Made by a program: the position numbers and the translations under genes | Assembly (NCBI GenBank): GCA_037013495.1 | Contig: CM072807.1 | Location: 5,067,001-5,131,000, forward strand | Length of the DNA stretch: 64,000 bases | Direction: 5' to 3' | Source: Hippophae tibetana | Lineage: Eukaryota; Streptophyta; Magnoliopsida; Rosales; Elaeagnaceae | Part shown: piece by piece, positions 48,745-60,248 of the stretch | Layout: every line of letters starts with the position of its first letter | Numbering within the stretch: the first letter of the stretch is position 1 | The notes under the pieces: model-generated | Seen by the model: the letters and a program-made list of their open reading frames with translations, nothing else | Databases searched by the model: none | What the model was told of the DNA's origin: nothing

Positions 48745-51700
48745 TGATAAAAATTTTAAGGAATCTATGAGAGAAGAGAATCTTACATATAATGGGATAA
48801 GGTCATGCAGTGAAATGAAATTATCTTGATTCTTAATTTTTATAAAAAGTAAATAAAAATAAAGATAAAATTAATGATTGATATTAATAAATAGTATGTA
48901 ATATATGTAAAATTTTATAGTAAAGTATCAATAAATTACACAACCTAAAGAAAAATTTAAACTTAAATTCAAAAATGAAAAAGAATAAAAATATTTTTTA
49001 TTAAAATGGACCATATATGTATTTTTTTAATTAAAAATACTCTTTTAACGTTGTTCCATATTTATTTTATCATAAAAAAAATATTTGACTCTACCACCAT
49101 TTCAACAATTTTCTACTCAATTTAACCATATATAATCAATTTAAAATATATATGTGTACCATTAATCTTATTTATTATTTTAAATTACATATTTAAAATT
49201 TATAAATATTATATGATTCAAAAATATATTATTATAAAAGTTTTAACCATTAGTTTTCAAAAATATATGTTTTAACTATTCAAGAGTAGTTAGTAAATCA
49301 CACATTAAAAATTAAATTTTATATTAAACACAAAATGATCGTACAAATACCGAATTTCAATAAATGAAGTAAATCAATTAAGCATGAACATTTTTTTATC
49401 AATTAATTTGAATTTAAGTTTAAATCAAACCTATATTTTTTTAAGTTGATTGATTTAAATAAGCAAAAAAAAAAATACTAAAATCAAACTTATCAAGTTG
49501 ATTAGAAGTACAAAAATTAAAAAAACTTATTAAGTCAAATTGAACCTTTAATTTTAATACATATTGAATTTTTAAATATATATATTTTTAATTATTATTA
49601 TGTATAAAATATTAAAAAAATTCTAAAACTAAGTCCTATCATTCAAACTCCTCTCACCCTCAATCACAACCAACGCCCACAATCAATACACCGACAACAA
49701 CAATTTCAATGTCAATACCTCTAGTTTCTCTTCAGGTTAGTTGTCTCGTCGACGATTAAGCTCTAACAAGTAGTCTTATAGTCGACTTCTTCTTTAGCCA
49801 ATAATATCATCGTTGAGGCGTCAACTACGCCTCTGATGGTGTCTTCTCCTCCAACGCTGTTCTCCGTCAATTATTACATGTTTATTTATTTTTTAATTTT
49901 TGTACAATTATTTGTATATTAATTCATGTCTAAAATCATATTATTCTTTCTATATGTTTTTTTTTGTTGAATTTATAAGAGATTTTGAATTTTCTATATT
50001 TTTTTATGGGTTTTATTTGGATTCTAATAATTTTCTTGTTTTATTCTAATATGAATTGTTTTTTAAGTGAGTATTTTCTATTTACCTTTTTTAGTGAGAA
50101 TGCAAAAATGAAATGATAGAACACCAAACTATAAATTTTGGGTTATCAGTTTGATTTTTTTTTATAAAATCGTAGTGTGTTTAGTTCATATAATCATTCA
50201 ATAAATATATGGATAATGAATTATTTCAGGTATAATTTTTTTTTGATTTCTTACCCTATAACCAAACTTTTATGATTGAGATAATTATATTAATCATTAA
50301 AGTTTGATACATATTAGTTATTACTATTATATATGAGTAATGGGTTTGCAGGAACTATATCATATGTTTGTTATACGATTTTCTTCAAATGAATTGTATA
50401 TTTGAAAAACATATATAATATATGTTTAATCTCAATCCTTCATTATTCATTTTATATCATATTATGATTATAGGTTTAAAATTATCAAACCAAATTTCTT
50501 CAAATCGATCTTAAAATCGATTAAGGTTTTAAGTTTTTCAAAATCCTCGAGATAAAATCAACTTATAAAATAATTCAAAAATCAACTAAAAAATTTATAT
50601 CTACTTCTAACATGAATTATGTTCGTTTTTAAAGACACTGTGAGTTACTAAAATGACAAGTTGAATTAGAATCATAAAAATTTACATAAGAGTTTTGCAC
50701 TTGTTCCATCCTAAAATGTTATTTTTTTAAAAAAATAAGACCTATATTATTATATTAATTAAAATTTAAATATTATTTTAATTAAATTGAGCTAATAATC
50801 TTTCTATTTTTTTTTTGGGAATATTCATTAGTTTTTTTCCTTGTTAATTCACAGATTAATTCTATTGAGTCCATAAAAATAATGAAATGACCAATATCAA
50901 TTAATCTAAAACAAAAAATGTAAGATTTATATTAGTTATGACCTATAACACTATACTAACTGAAAAAAATATTTTATACTCAATAATCGAGAATGTCATG
51001 AATTTTAGTATATGGTTACAAAACAGACAAGCAAAACAAGTATCGTACCATCGCATGGTACACGAATCCAAATGTATTGGGGCAATACTAAACAAAATTC
51101 ATATTGTAAAAAAGTGGGATTTAATTATTCATGTGCGGATTGGGACCATAGTGAGACGTGATCCGTCTAGAATCTGATTATGATTTTGACACCTAATACT
51201 GTCTTCGTGTTAATCAATTTTTTCGTGTTTTTATAATTACTTTCTAATCAAATTGTGGTACCAGAATCGATCTTTGTCTAGTTGAGTTCATCATTCGACA
51301 ATATTCTTTAACATATTTCGTATTATTGCAGGTAATTTCTTTGAAGCTTCCTCCTTTATGAATTTGGAAGTTATCGTCTCTTATCTACCGATTCAATAAA
51401 AAATTATCATTATTATTTTTAATGTTAAACAAGCTATCGTATTAATGTTCTAAATTGTTTTTGATTGGGCGAGAAATCGTTCATAAAATCCAAAATTTAT
51501 ATCGATAGGAAAAATTTGATGAATTTTTTTATCTTAAGATGAATTAAGAGATTATCCTTTCTGAACTTTTGATTACTTTATAATTTTAAATAGATTTTAT
51601 ACATATTTATTGATGAAATTAATTAAAGATAGATAAGAGATAATTATTTTTAATTAATTTTAAATATATTGTACAAATTAATTAAAAAAATGATTACGAA

Positions 51701-52195
51701 ATAGTTATGATAACAATTATATTTATTCTGTATTAGTTTTAAATATATTTAGATAATAATCGTCGATTATGTATATATAATAATTTTTCAATAATTTAAT
51801 AATTTTTATTTTTTAAAATTTATTTAAAAATAAATTTATTTTAAAAAATTAAATCTTAATATAATTATTATTCTATTCTATTAAATATTTTATACATATT
51901 TATAAAAATAAAAAATCTATTTATAATAATTTGTTGTATGATAATAAATTATGCTACTTAAAAAATCAAATTAATTTCTAATTTAATTAATTAACAAAAG
52001 CCATATTTTTCTATAGTAATTTATTACAAACAAAAATCATCTTTATAAAAACCAAATACATTATAAAAATTACCCGATTCAAAGTGATTGTATCAAGTTT
52101 TGTAATCAATGCACGTGATTCTTTTTTTTTTTTTTTGACAAAGAATAAATTTAATAATAATAATCAATATTCAAAACCTCATTTTTATGCTACTG

Positions 52196-52196
<1 letters not shown>

Positions 52197-52234
<38 letters not shown>
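52197..52234. repeat. TTA trinucleotide microsatellite
   Basis: About 12 uninterrupted TTA (ATT) units. Confidence 0.95.
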
Positions 52235-54555
52235 GATAGAAACCACATGGTTAATGGCTTCCGATTTTGAAAGGAGTTTTGCACCCTAATATATCTCTAA
52301 CTCACTTATCCCAATGTTTTTATTTGTATATGTAAAGATTTTCCTTTCAAAAGAATTTTCGAGAGAAATAGTTTTCATATGCTTATAAATATAATACAAC
52401 TAGAATCTCTTATCGATGTTGTGAGACTTTAAATTTCTTAACATTTTCCTTCTATATCGATAAAGAAGAACGAACGAAGTGTACCTTGAGTAACAACGGG
52501 GTAAACTTCAGGATATTTAAGAACTAGTAACTTAATTATGATATCATATAGAAATCAATGACCTAATTTTCTTTGAAAGAGTTCTTTAAGAGAAAATATT
52601 GTCATATATTTATAAGTACAACGAAATCAGATTCTCTGATCGATGAGATCGATGAGAGAATTTAAATTTCACTATTTTATGTTAAAAAAAATACTTAAAT
52701 CAAGACCCATTTTTCTTCTCCTAAGATTTCATAGTCAATTATAAATTTCATATTATAATTATAAATATGTGAATTTAATTTATAAAAAAAAATTAAATGC
52801 TTCCTATTATAGTGGAAAAAAGCTTGATATTTATTTTTAAGTGTAATTTGCTTGATAATATGTATTCTATTGTTGTGGTAATAAGATATAATTTTGATAA
52901 TATTTTAAAAATATGATATAAAATTCTTTAGACATCAATAGTAAATAATAGAATCTAGAACTCTTACATTAGTTATTATTAGTCTAACAATTGTATTACA
53001 ATTTTTAATATTTATCCATCAATTATTGATTATGTTATTAATAATCCTAAAGAGACGTTTTGAAAAGTTAAATAATATTTAGATGAAATTTTATCAATTA
53101 TTAATCATTTTTTTTACTTTTCTATTAATTATTATCAAAATCTTATAATATTTTAATCCACCAATTAACCAAGTGATCATTTAACAATAAAAATGAAGTA
53201 ATTTTAATGTTAATGATATTTATTCTAACGTCGTACATGATAAAATTGTTCTGTTTTTATGATAATTATCTCCACTTCGATATATTAAAAATCTATATAT
53301 TTTAATGTTAATGATATCATTAATAAAATTGTTCTTTAAAAAGGAAAAAAATGTTCACGAGTTCAAACCTTCACCCATATATATGTTGTACTAAATTTGT
53401 TAAAGCCGGCTTTAGTTAGTACCTTGAACTATCCTCCTAAAGTTCAACTTATCTGAACATGGGTATGTGAAGCTCATATATAAACACGTAAATAACAAGT
53501 TTCTTATAGAAATAAGTAAATAACAAGTTTAGATATGCTGTTTCAAGATCGCTAACTTTATTTAATTGGATTCACGAATAATACTCGCTCGTTATTGTAA
53601 ACAACATAAGTTTCAAAAACACATGAAATCGAATATACATATATTTAAAAAAGATATATGATTAAATGAATATTTATTCAATTTAAACCTTATTAAAATT
53701 CGTTTTTGAATATTATTAATTCATTTTGAATATTTAGTACATGTTCATATAATTATTTATTTCAAATATGTGGTTAGATGATTAATGACCATGAGAAAAA
53801 CATAATATATATATAACATATCTTAGTATAGACACACATTCAACGAAAAATATACTCCTATGTGTTAATAATTTTATAATATATGGATATCTATTGATCA
53901 GTTCTAAATATTTTAAATAACTTGAACATGTGTTCAAATCTTTAAAAAAATTTATAAAAAGTAGAAAAAAATTGAAAATGAAAATAAAAACTTAAAAAAA
54001 TTGAGAAAAATTAATAAAAAGACCTAACCAATTAAAGAACTGAAAAAAAAAGAAAAAAAATAGGGGTGGGTGGGTGGGTGAGGTGGAGTGGGTTAGAAAT
54101 GAAATTGAATTGGTTCCATCTCGCCATTAATTAATCCATTAATTAATGTTTAGGTGACAAGTTAAACGTGTTATGCTTTAATTAATAACATAATTTCGGT
54201 TCTGCCAGGTAAGTGATGACATTATCGGAGAATTGATATTTTTAGATCGAAATTCATTAATATTAGAATAATAAAATATTTTATCTCACAAGTGATTTTT
54301 AAAAATAAAAATATTATTTTAATAATAAGACTATCCGATTATTATTCTATTTATTAATGTTAAATAATAGTGTAGACTCATTGCTAATTTTGTTTCCATG
54401 ATAAATTATTATTATTATTATTATTTACAAAAAATTTCTCAATTTTTGGTTGCGGTTGTCTACACATTAATATGTCAATAAAAATGATAATATATTAGAA
54501 TAAAAATAAAAAATAAAAAATAAATATTTATTATTATGTTATTACTTTTCTTTAA

Positions 54556-55800
54556 CCCCACGTTTGGTTGGAGGGAATGGAATGGAATCAGAATTGATTC
54601 CGTCCATTTTGCGTGTTTGGTTGGACGGAATGGAGAGCGGAATGGAATCTGATTACTAAAAGAGAAGGAATTGTGATTCCTTCTCCCACCTTTGGTAATC
54701 ATTATTCCATTCCCATCTAAACTTTTTTTTCCAATTCTACCCTCACCTAAAATATAACCTTAAATTTAAATCCCAAATTCTCAAACCCAAAATTCCAAAA
54801 CCCTAAACCCTAAACCCAAAATTTCAAAACCCTAAATCCAAAATTCTCAAACCCAAAATTCCAAAACCCAAAACCCTAAATCCAAATCTTAAAATCCTAA
54901 AACCTTAAACCCTAAACCTCAAATCCCTAAACCCTAAACCCTAAAACATAAATCTCAAAACCCTAAAACATAAATCCCAAATCCCTAAACCCTAAACCCT
55001 AAATACCAAATTCCAAATCCTAAAAACCTAAATCCTAAACCCCAAATCCCAAATCCCTAAACCCTAAAACCCTAAACCTTAAAACATAAATCCCAAAACC
55101 CAAAACCCTAAAACATAAATCCCAAAACCCTAAACCCCAAATCCCTAAACCCTAAACCCTAAACCTAAAACCCTAAACCCCAAAACTCCAAATCTCTAAA
55201 CCCTAAACCCTAAACCTTAAAACATAAATCCCAAAACCCAAAACCCTAAAACATAAATCCCAAAACCCTAAACCCCAAATTCCAAATCCTAAAACCATAA
55301 ACCCTAAACCTTAAACCTTAAAACCCTAAAACCCTAAACCCTAAATCCAAAATTCTAAAACCCTAAACTATTTTTAGAAAAATAAGAATTTTAACCCTAA
55401 ACCTTAACCTACAAATATAACCCAAATCCTAAATCCCTAAACCCTAAATCACACATCCTAACCCTCAAAACCCTAAACCCTATTTAGAAAAATAATAATT
55501 TTAATAATATATTTATTTTTAATTAAGTAATACTTATTTAGAAAAATAATGATTTCAATAATGTATTTTGTCTGACGAAAAAATAGTAATTAAATAACAT
55601 TATTTGAACTTTACAGCATGTAGGGGTATTAAGGTCATTTACAGCTTTTTTCATTCCATTCCAGTGGCAAACCAAACACTATAATCCTGATTCTGAGCTT
55701 GATTCCAGTGGTCAAACCAAACAAAATTGTTTCCTTTCCATTCCATTCCATTCCGATTCCGATTCCGATTCTGATTCCATTCCACGAACCAAACGCCACC
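54556..55800. mobile_element. TIR element (PIF/Harbinger-like) carrying telomere-type repeats
   Basis: Left end CCCCACGTTTGGTTGGAGGG and right end read inward GGTGGCGTTTGGTTCGTGGA are imperfect terminal inverted repeats, both continuing into GGAATGGAATCAGAAT. The trinucleotide TAA flanks both sides (54553-54555 and 55801-55803), the 3-bp TWA duplication typical of PIF/Harbinger and Tourist MITEs. Each end also contains a second internal copy of the GTTTGGTT motif (near 54612 and 55670). No transposase is present. The interior is a degenerate AAACCCT array. Confidence 0.75.
54765..55485. repeat. Interstitial telomere-type repeat, degenerate (AAACCCT)n
   Basis: Dozens of AAACCCT units on the plus strand (TTTAGGG on the minus strand) are mixed with variants such as AAATCCC, AAACCCC, AAACATAAATCCC and AAACCTT. 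Higher-order duplications are visible: a block with AAACATAAATCCCAAAACCC recurs near 55083 and 55220. AAACCCT is the standard telomere unit of most plants. Confidence 0.95.
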
Positions 55801-55803
55801 TAA

Positions 55804-56844
55804 TAGAATAAAACACCTGCAAGAGTCATACAGTACTGTTTCTATTGTTAAACAAACAAACAATTTGAAATGATAATATATTAGAATAAAATTAAAAAAA
55901 AAACTAAAGTTCAATATGAATACAGAAAAAGTAGTCCACCAACAAAAAGTAAATGCAATCGACATTTGATTGAATTGAGTTAAATTTGAAATGCAATTAT
56001 TGTATTTTATAGAATTATAAGGTATGCTGTTCAAATTTTAAAAATCTGTTTTGAACAATTAAATAGTAACTCTTTGTTAACTTATGATTGATAATTTTTT
56101 TAAATTATGGATAATACAAAAAATTGTAGTATATAGCACCTTTTAAGTTTCACTTTTTTTACCAAAAAAATAAATTAAATGCTATTTTTTTAAAGTTAGA
56201 TATGTTACATGGAATTACAAATACATTAATAATATAAAAATCATTATTATAATAATGACATTTAGTATTGTAAATTTAATCATTTTTTAAAAAAAAATCG
56301 AGCTTTAAGATTTTTATCACGGTCAAATAATAATGTTAATATATAATTTTGATTTTTTAATTACTTTAATTATAAGTTAAATTATAAAATTTATTTAAAA
56401 ATAAACGGAATTATGGTTGTCTCTAGATGATATTCAATTAGAATATTTGGTTTTGAAACTATGCTATGGTTGTATTTTGCTGGGTCTGGACAGTAATAAT
56501 CCTGCAGAACAAGTACAACAAAGGATATAGATAAGATTACATCTTATTAATTTTTTAATATATTCTTTTGTACACATATATGAAGATTGGTTACCGATCT
56601 GCATCATCTTTACAGATGTTTTAAATATATCAAAATTTGCCATTTGCAGACGAAGGTATATCACCCGATACATCCTAAACTTTGGAGCTCCTTCTTTGTT
56701 GACATAATTTGTTCTAGCATTTAATAGGATTTGGTTATAAGCTTCATTATCGTACCTTTTCCTATTTCTTTTCTTTATGAATTTTGAGTTTTGATGCATC
56801 TTTGAAGGTGTACTAGAAAATTGAATTTATGTGTTCTATATAAT
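55804..56844. other. AT-rich spacer
   Basis: Between the telomere-repeat element and the minus-strand copia element. The minus-strand frame at 56464-56799 (111 codons) shows no domain I recognise. No repeat pair found. Confidence 0.5.
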
Positions 56845-56926
56845 TGTAGAAAAAACAAGAAATAACTCTACACAAAAAATTCTCTAGTTTGTATTATTTT
56901 TTTCATATTTTTATTACAGTTGTAAG
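56845..56926 (-). repeat. 3' LTR remnant of the minus-strand copia element
   Basis: AAAACAAGAAATAACTCTAC and CTCTAGTTTGTATTATTTT match 59804-59885 in order. Only the terminal about 80 bp of the LTR survive. Confidence 0.85.
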
Positions 56927-57885
56927 AACACCTAAATCACACAAAAGACCTTTAAACCATATCAACTCACACGCAGTTGAAGCCATTGCACGATACTCAG
57001 CTTCGACACTTGATCTGGCGATGACAATTTGTTTCTTACTCTTCCATGTGACCAAGTTTTCACCAACAAATGTACAGTAGCCAGTGGTGGACTTGCGATC
57101 GATTGCATTCCCTGCCCAATCAGCATCATAATACCCCATGATTTGTGTGTTGGCATTCTTCTTCATGATGATACCACGACCCATTGATCCTTTTAAGTAG
57201 CGTAAGATCCTTTTAACAAGGGCCAAATGCTCAAGTGTCGGGGAGTGCATGAATTGGTTCACAATACTTACATAATATGTGATGTCAGGTCTGGTGATTG
57301 TTAGGTAGATCAACTTACCAACCAATCGCTGGTAATAACTTATATCTGTGAATGACATGCCCTTCAAGCTAGGTTTGAGCTTGCTGTCAAGATGGGTAAT
57401 GACTGGTTTAACATCGCTCATGTTAGCTTCCTTGAGCAAATCTAAGACATATTTCCTTTGGTTAAGAAAGAGTCTCTTGTGCGAGGTTGTCATTTCTATA
57501 CCAAGAAAGTACTTCAATATCCCAAGGTCTTTAATTGCAAACCTTTGTCTGAGGGACTGTTTAAGGTTGAAAATCTCGTCAGCATTTTCACCTGTAATTA
57601 TCATATCATCTACATAAATCAGCACAACCAATTTGCCCATAGCTCATATGCGAACAAATAGTGAGGAATCGGCATTGCTGCTTTTGAAACCAACACTAGT
57701 GAGAATTGAGCTTAGCTTGGTATACCAAGCTCATGGGGACTGTTTCAAACCATAAATGGATTTATGCAATTTGCACACTAAATCCAGTTCATTGCTTTGA
57801 GGATGTCCGGGTGGCAATTGCATATAAACTTCTTCTTTGAGATCACCATGCAAGAATGCATTCTTCAAGATCACCTTACAAGGTT
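56903..57885 (-). pseudogene. copia reverse transcriptase and RNase H, partial
   Basis: The open frame 56903-57640 holds the YVDDMI catalytic box of copia RT (LVVLIYVDDMIITGE), then DLGILKYFLGIEM, then the RNase H words GYYDADWAGN and VEAEYRAMASTACELIW. Upstream (57650-57880), across stops, lie [17 protein letters not shown] and [12 protein letters not shown], the first part of RT. The RNase H end after DLGVL is lost at the junction to LTR sequence. Most of the catalytic words are intact, but the frame is broken by a stop after GLKQSP and one at about 57643. Confidence 0.88.
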
Positions 57886-58600
57886 ATAAAAGTCTTTGAA
57901 TACTTCTATAACTTCATTCTTAGAATTTAAAAGATATAACCATGTGACTCGAGAGAAATCATCAACAAAAATCACAAAATACTTATAACCATCAAAAGAT
58001 TCATTAGTTGGTCCCCATACATATGAATGAACTGGCTCAAAACACTTACTAGCCCTAGACAAGGAAGAATTAAAAGGCAATCTAGTGGCCTTATACAAGT
58101 GGCAAGTTTCACATGCAATTGCATCATTTCCAAAGTTTGGAAATAAAGTTGACAAAATTGGTAGAGAAGGGTGAGCTAAACGTTGATGCCACAATTTATT
58201 ATCTTGGATAGGGTTAAACTTGGTTTGAAACCCTCTGGGATTTCTCTTGGATATGTAATAGATACCATTTAAGTAAAACCCTTCACCAATCGTCTTTTTG
58301 GTGGCACAATCCTAAAAAATGACATTGTGAGGAGAAAAATGGCTAAGCAATTCAAGGTATTTGTGATTTTTCCTACAGACAGAAGTTGGAAGAGAAATGA
58401 AGGTACATATAAAACCGCCGACTCGATTTCATCTGACATTAATTTTATTTTTTCCTTTCCTAAAACCTCTACATTCTCACCATTTGCAATTGAAACTTGA
58501 GAAGTATTTGCTAATTTTTCAAACTTATGAGACTTTGACACATGATTTGTCATATGATTTGTGGCACCTGAATCTACAACCCAAAAATCATGTAACATAT
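57871..58600 (-). pseudogene. copia protease and integrase start, partial
   Basis: 58269-58598 carries FWVVDSGATNHMTNH, the aspartic protease active site (DSGA). 57871-58194 carries MWHQRLAHPSLPILSTL, CETCHLYKATRLPF (the zinc HHCC part of the integrase) and FVDDFSRVTWLYLL (first catalytic Asp region). The frame then jumps directly to RT sequence near 57885, so the rest of the integrase core is deleted. Confidence 0.88.
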
Positions 58601-58629
58601 TTATTTTAAGAACAGTTTTAAAGGCTTTT

Positions 58630-59734
58630 ATGATACCTTACATGTCCTCTTGTGGTATGAGTTTTGTATCTGCCAAGAAACCTATAAACTTGCCTAGCAA
58701 TGCTGTCGAGTTTCCTTCTTCTATGTTATCCACACATTCAATTCTAGCTCTTCTTGTCTTGCTTTGAAGATACAACATAAACTCAATCATGAGTTCATCT
58801 GGATTCGTTGTGAAGTTCTTGAATGGATCATACCCATTAGAGATAGAGGCAAAAACATGATTTGTACGGTGTGTAGTATGATTCACTTTATGTAAACCCT
58901 TATCCTTTATAAAATTAGGTTTTAATTCTGGATGTAGAATCCAACATGGCTCGTATAGTTGCAGTGTTGACACTTCAAGTTTGGATGCTTCCCTTTGTAC
59001 TTCCTCTTATTGGTTAGATAGGCTCTTGCCTCAGGTGCACTAGCCATTGTCTTGTTCATGACTTTCCTCTTTACTTCTTCATATTGAATTGTCGCACATA
59101 CATTGGTGAAGGAAGGAAGTTCAGTATTCATAAGTATGTGGCATCATATATCTTCATATGTTGAATCGAGACTGGATAAAAGTTGAAATATCTTATCTTC
59201 TTTTGCTCTCTTTCGTAGTAGGGTTACATCGGTTGTATGAATACGATATATTTCCAACTCATTCCACATGTTTTTCATGCTTCCTAAGAGTTGTACAAAA
59301 GGCTTGCCATCTTGTTGTAGATCTGAGATGTCCTTTTTTAATTGAAAAACTTGTGCATCATTTTTTTGACTGACATACATTTCCTTGACCGTCTCCCATA
59401 GTTGGTATGCAGATTCAGAGTAACTGAATATTTCAGCTAATTTACGTTCCATGGAATTTAGGAGCCATGACATAACTAGCTGATCCTTACTAAGCCAGGA
59501 TTCATAGGTTGGTGAGGAAACATCAGGTACTTCGATGCTTCCATTTATGAACCCCAACTTGGAATTTCCACCTAGAGTCAGAGACACTGCTCTTGACCAA
59601 GACAAGTAATTAAACGCATTCAGCAAGATTGAGCTTAATCTTTGATTTGGGTTGACATCCACCTCATGCATATTCATGAAGGAAAGCACCGATGAATTTT
59701 CAGCTTCTGATCATAGCGGCTTGTCTTCAGCCAT
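58630..59734 (-). pseudogene. copia gag relic
   Basis: The likely start ATG is at 59732-59734 (MAEDKPL) with a stop at codon 8. The frame then stays open at 59144-59689 through SILLNAFNYLSWSRAVSLTL, a segment ending NGSIEVPD, and YQLWETVKEMYVSQKNDAQV, a UBN2-type Gag. Downstream (58922-59131) a Lys-rich part leads into a HPNLKCQHCNYTSH zinc-knuckle-like relic. Confidence 0.87.
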
Positions 59735-59790
59735 TTCGAAGATTGAAGATGCTAAGGTAATAATAAAACAGAAGCAAGTTAATTTTCCTA

Positions 59791-59801
59791 CTTTGATACC
59801 A
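59791..59801 (-). other. Primer-binding site of the minus-strand copia element
   Basis: On the minus strand TGGTATCAAAG follows the 5' LTR end (TTTTTCCA) after two bases. It matches the initiator-Met tRNA 3' end used by most plant copia elements. Confidence 0.8.
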
Positions 59802-59803
59802 TT

Positions 59804-60248
59804 TGGAAAAACAAGAAATAACTCTACACAAAAGAGCTCTCTAGTTTGTATTATTTTCTTCATCTTTTTATTACAATTGTATAGTTATTTATAAGGAAAT
59901 TTTACTCCTTCAATTACTCTTTAAATTAAGCATTTCTTGATTTACTACTTGAATTAAGGATTCCTTGTTTTACTCCTTAAATTAAGGTCTTTGTTTTATT
60001 CCTTGAATTAAGGATTCCTTGTTTTACTCCTTAAATTAAGGTCCTTATTTTATTCCTTGAATTAAGATCTTTGTTTTATTCTTTGAATTAAGGTCTTTGT
60101 TTTATTTCTTGAATTAAGCTCCTTGTTTTATTCATTGTATTAAGCTCATTGTTTTATTCCTTGAATTAAACTCATTGTTTTATTCCTTGAATTAAACTCA
60201 TTGTTTTATTCCTTGAATTAAGGACTAATATCGAATAATAATACAACA
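59804..60248 (-). repeat. 5' LTR of the minus-strand copia element
   Basis: Minus-strand limits are TGTTGTATTATT at 60248 and TTTTTCCA at 59804, giving TG...CA ends and about 445 bp. Its inner part matches the 3' remnant. Most of its length is a short tandem repeat (separate entry). Confidence 0.75.
59907..60232. repeat. Tandem repeat of about 26-28 bp within the LTR
   Basis: About 12 diverged copies of a unit like TTGTTTTATTCCTTGAATTAAG, for example CTCATTGTTTTATTCCTTGA repeated near 60170 and 60196. The copies nearest the LTR start (60140-60232) are the most alike. Confidence 0.9.

Larger units (their letters stand above)
46900..54555. other. Long AT-rich gene-poor stretch
   Basis: About 7.6 kb with no supported gene. 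It contains a foldback repeat at 48511-48744, a TTA microsatellite at 52197-52234 and a GC-richer patch at about 49640-49870 that gives no long ORF. The only notable frame, 50938-51177 plus (79 codons), has no domain I recognise. Confidence 0.55.
56845..60248 (-). mobile_element. Internally deleted Ty1/copia retrotransposon, minus strand
   Basis: On the minus strand: 5' LTR (59804-60248), primer site, gag, protease, integrase start, RT, RNase H, then an 82-bp remnant of the 3' LTR. The integrase core is missing, and the end of RNase H runs straight into LTR sequence, so at least two deletions occurred. The coding parts are better preserved than in the plus-strand copia relic at 14.6-20.8 kb. 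Confidence 0.9.

Noticed and set aside
50938..51177. Plus-strand ORF of 79 codons in gene-free DNA
   Set aside because: No domain, no clear promoter or introns, and no neighbouring coding signal; likely chance.
56464..56799. Minus-strand ORF of 111 codons left of the copia element
   Set aside because: No domain, outside the LTR remnant, and its Arg/Lys/Asn-rich start looks like AT-rich chance coding.
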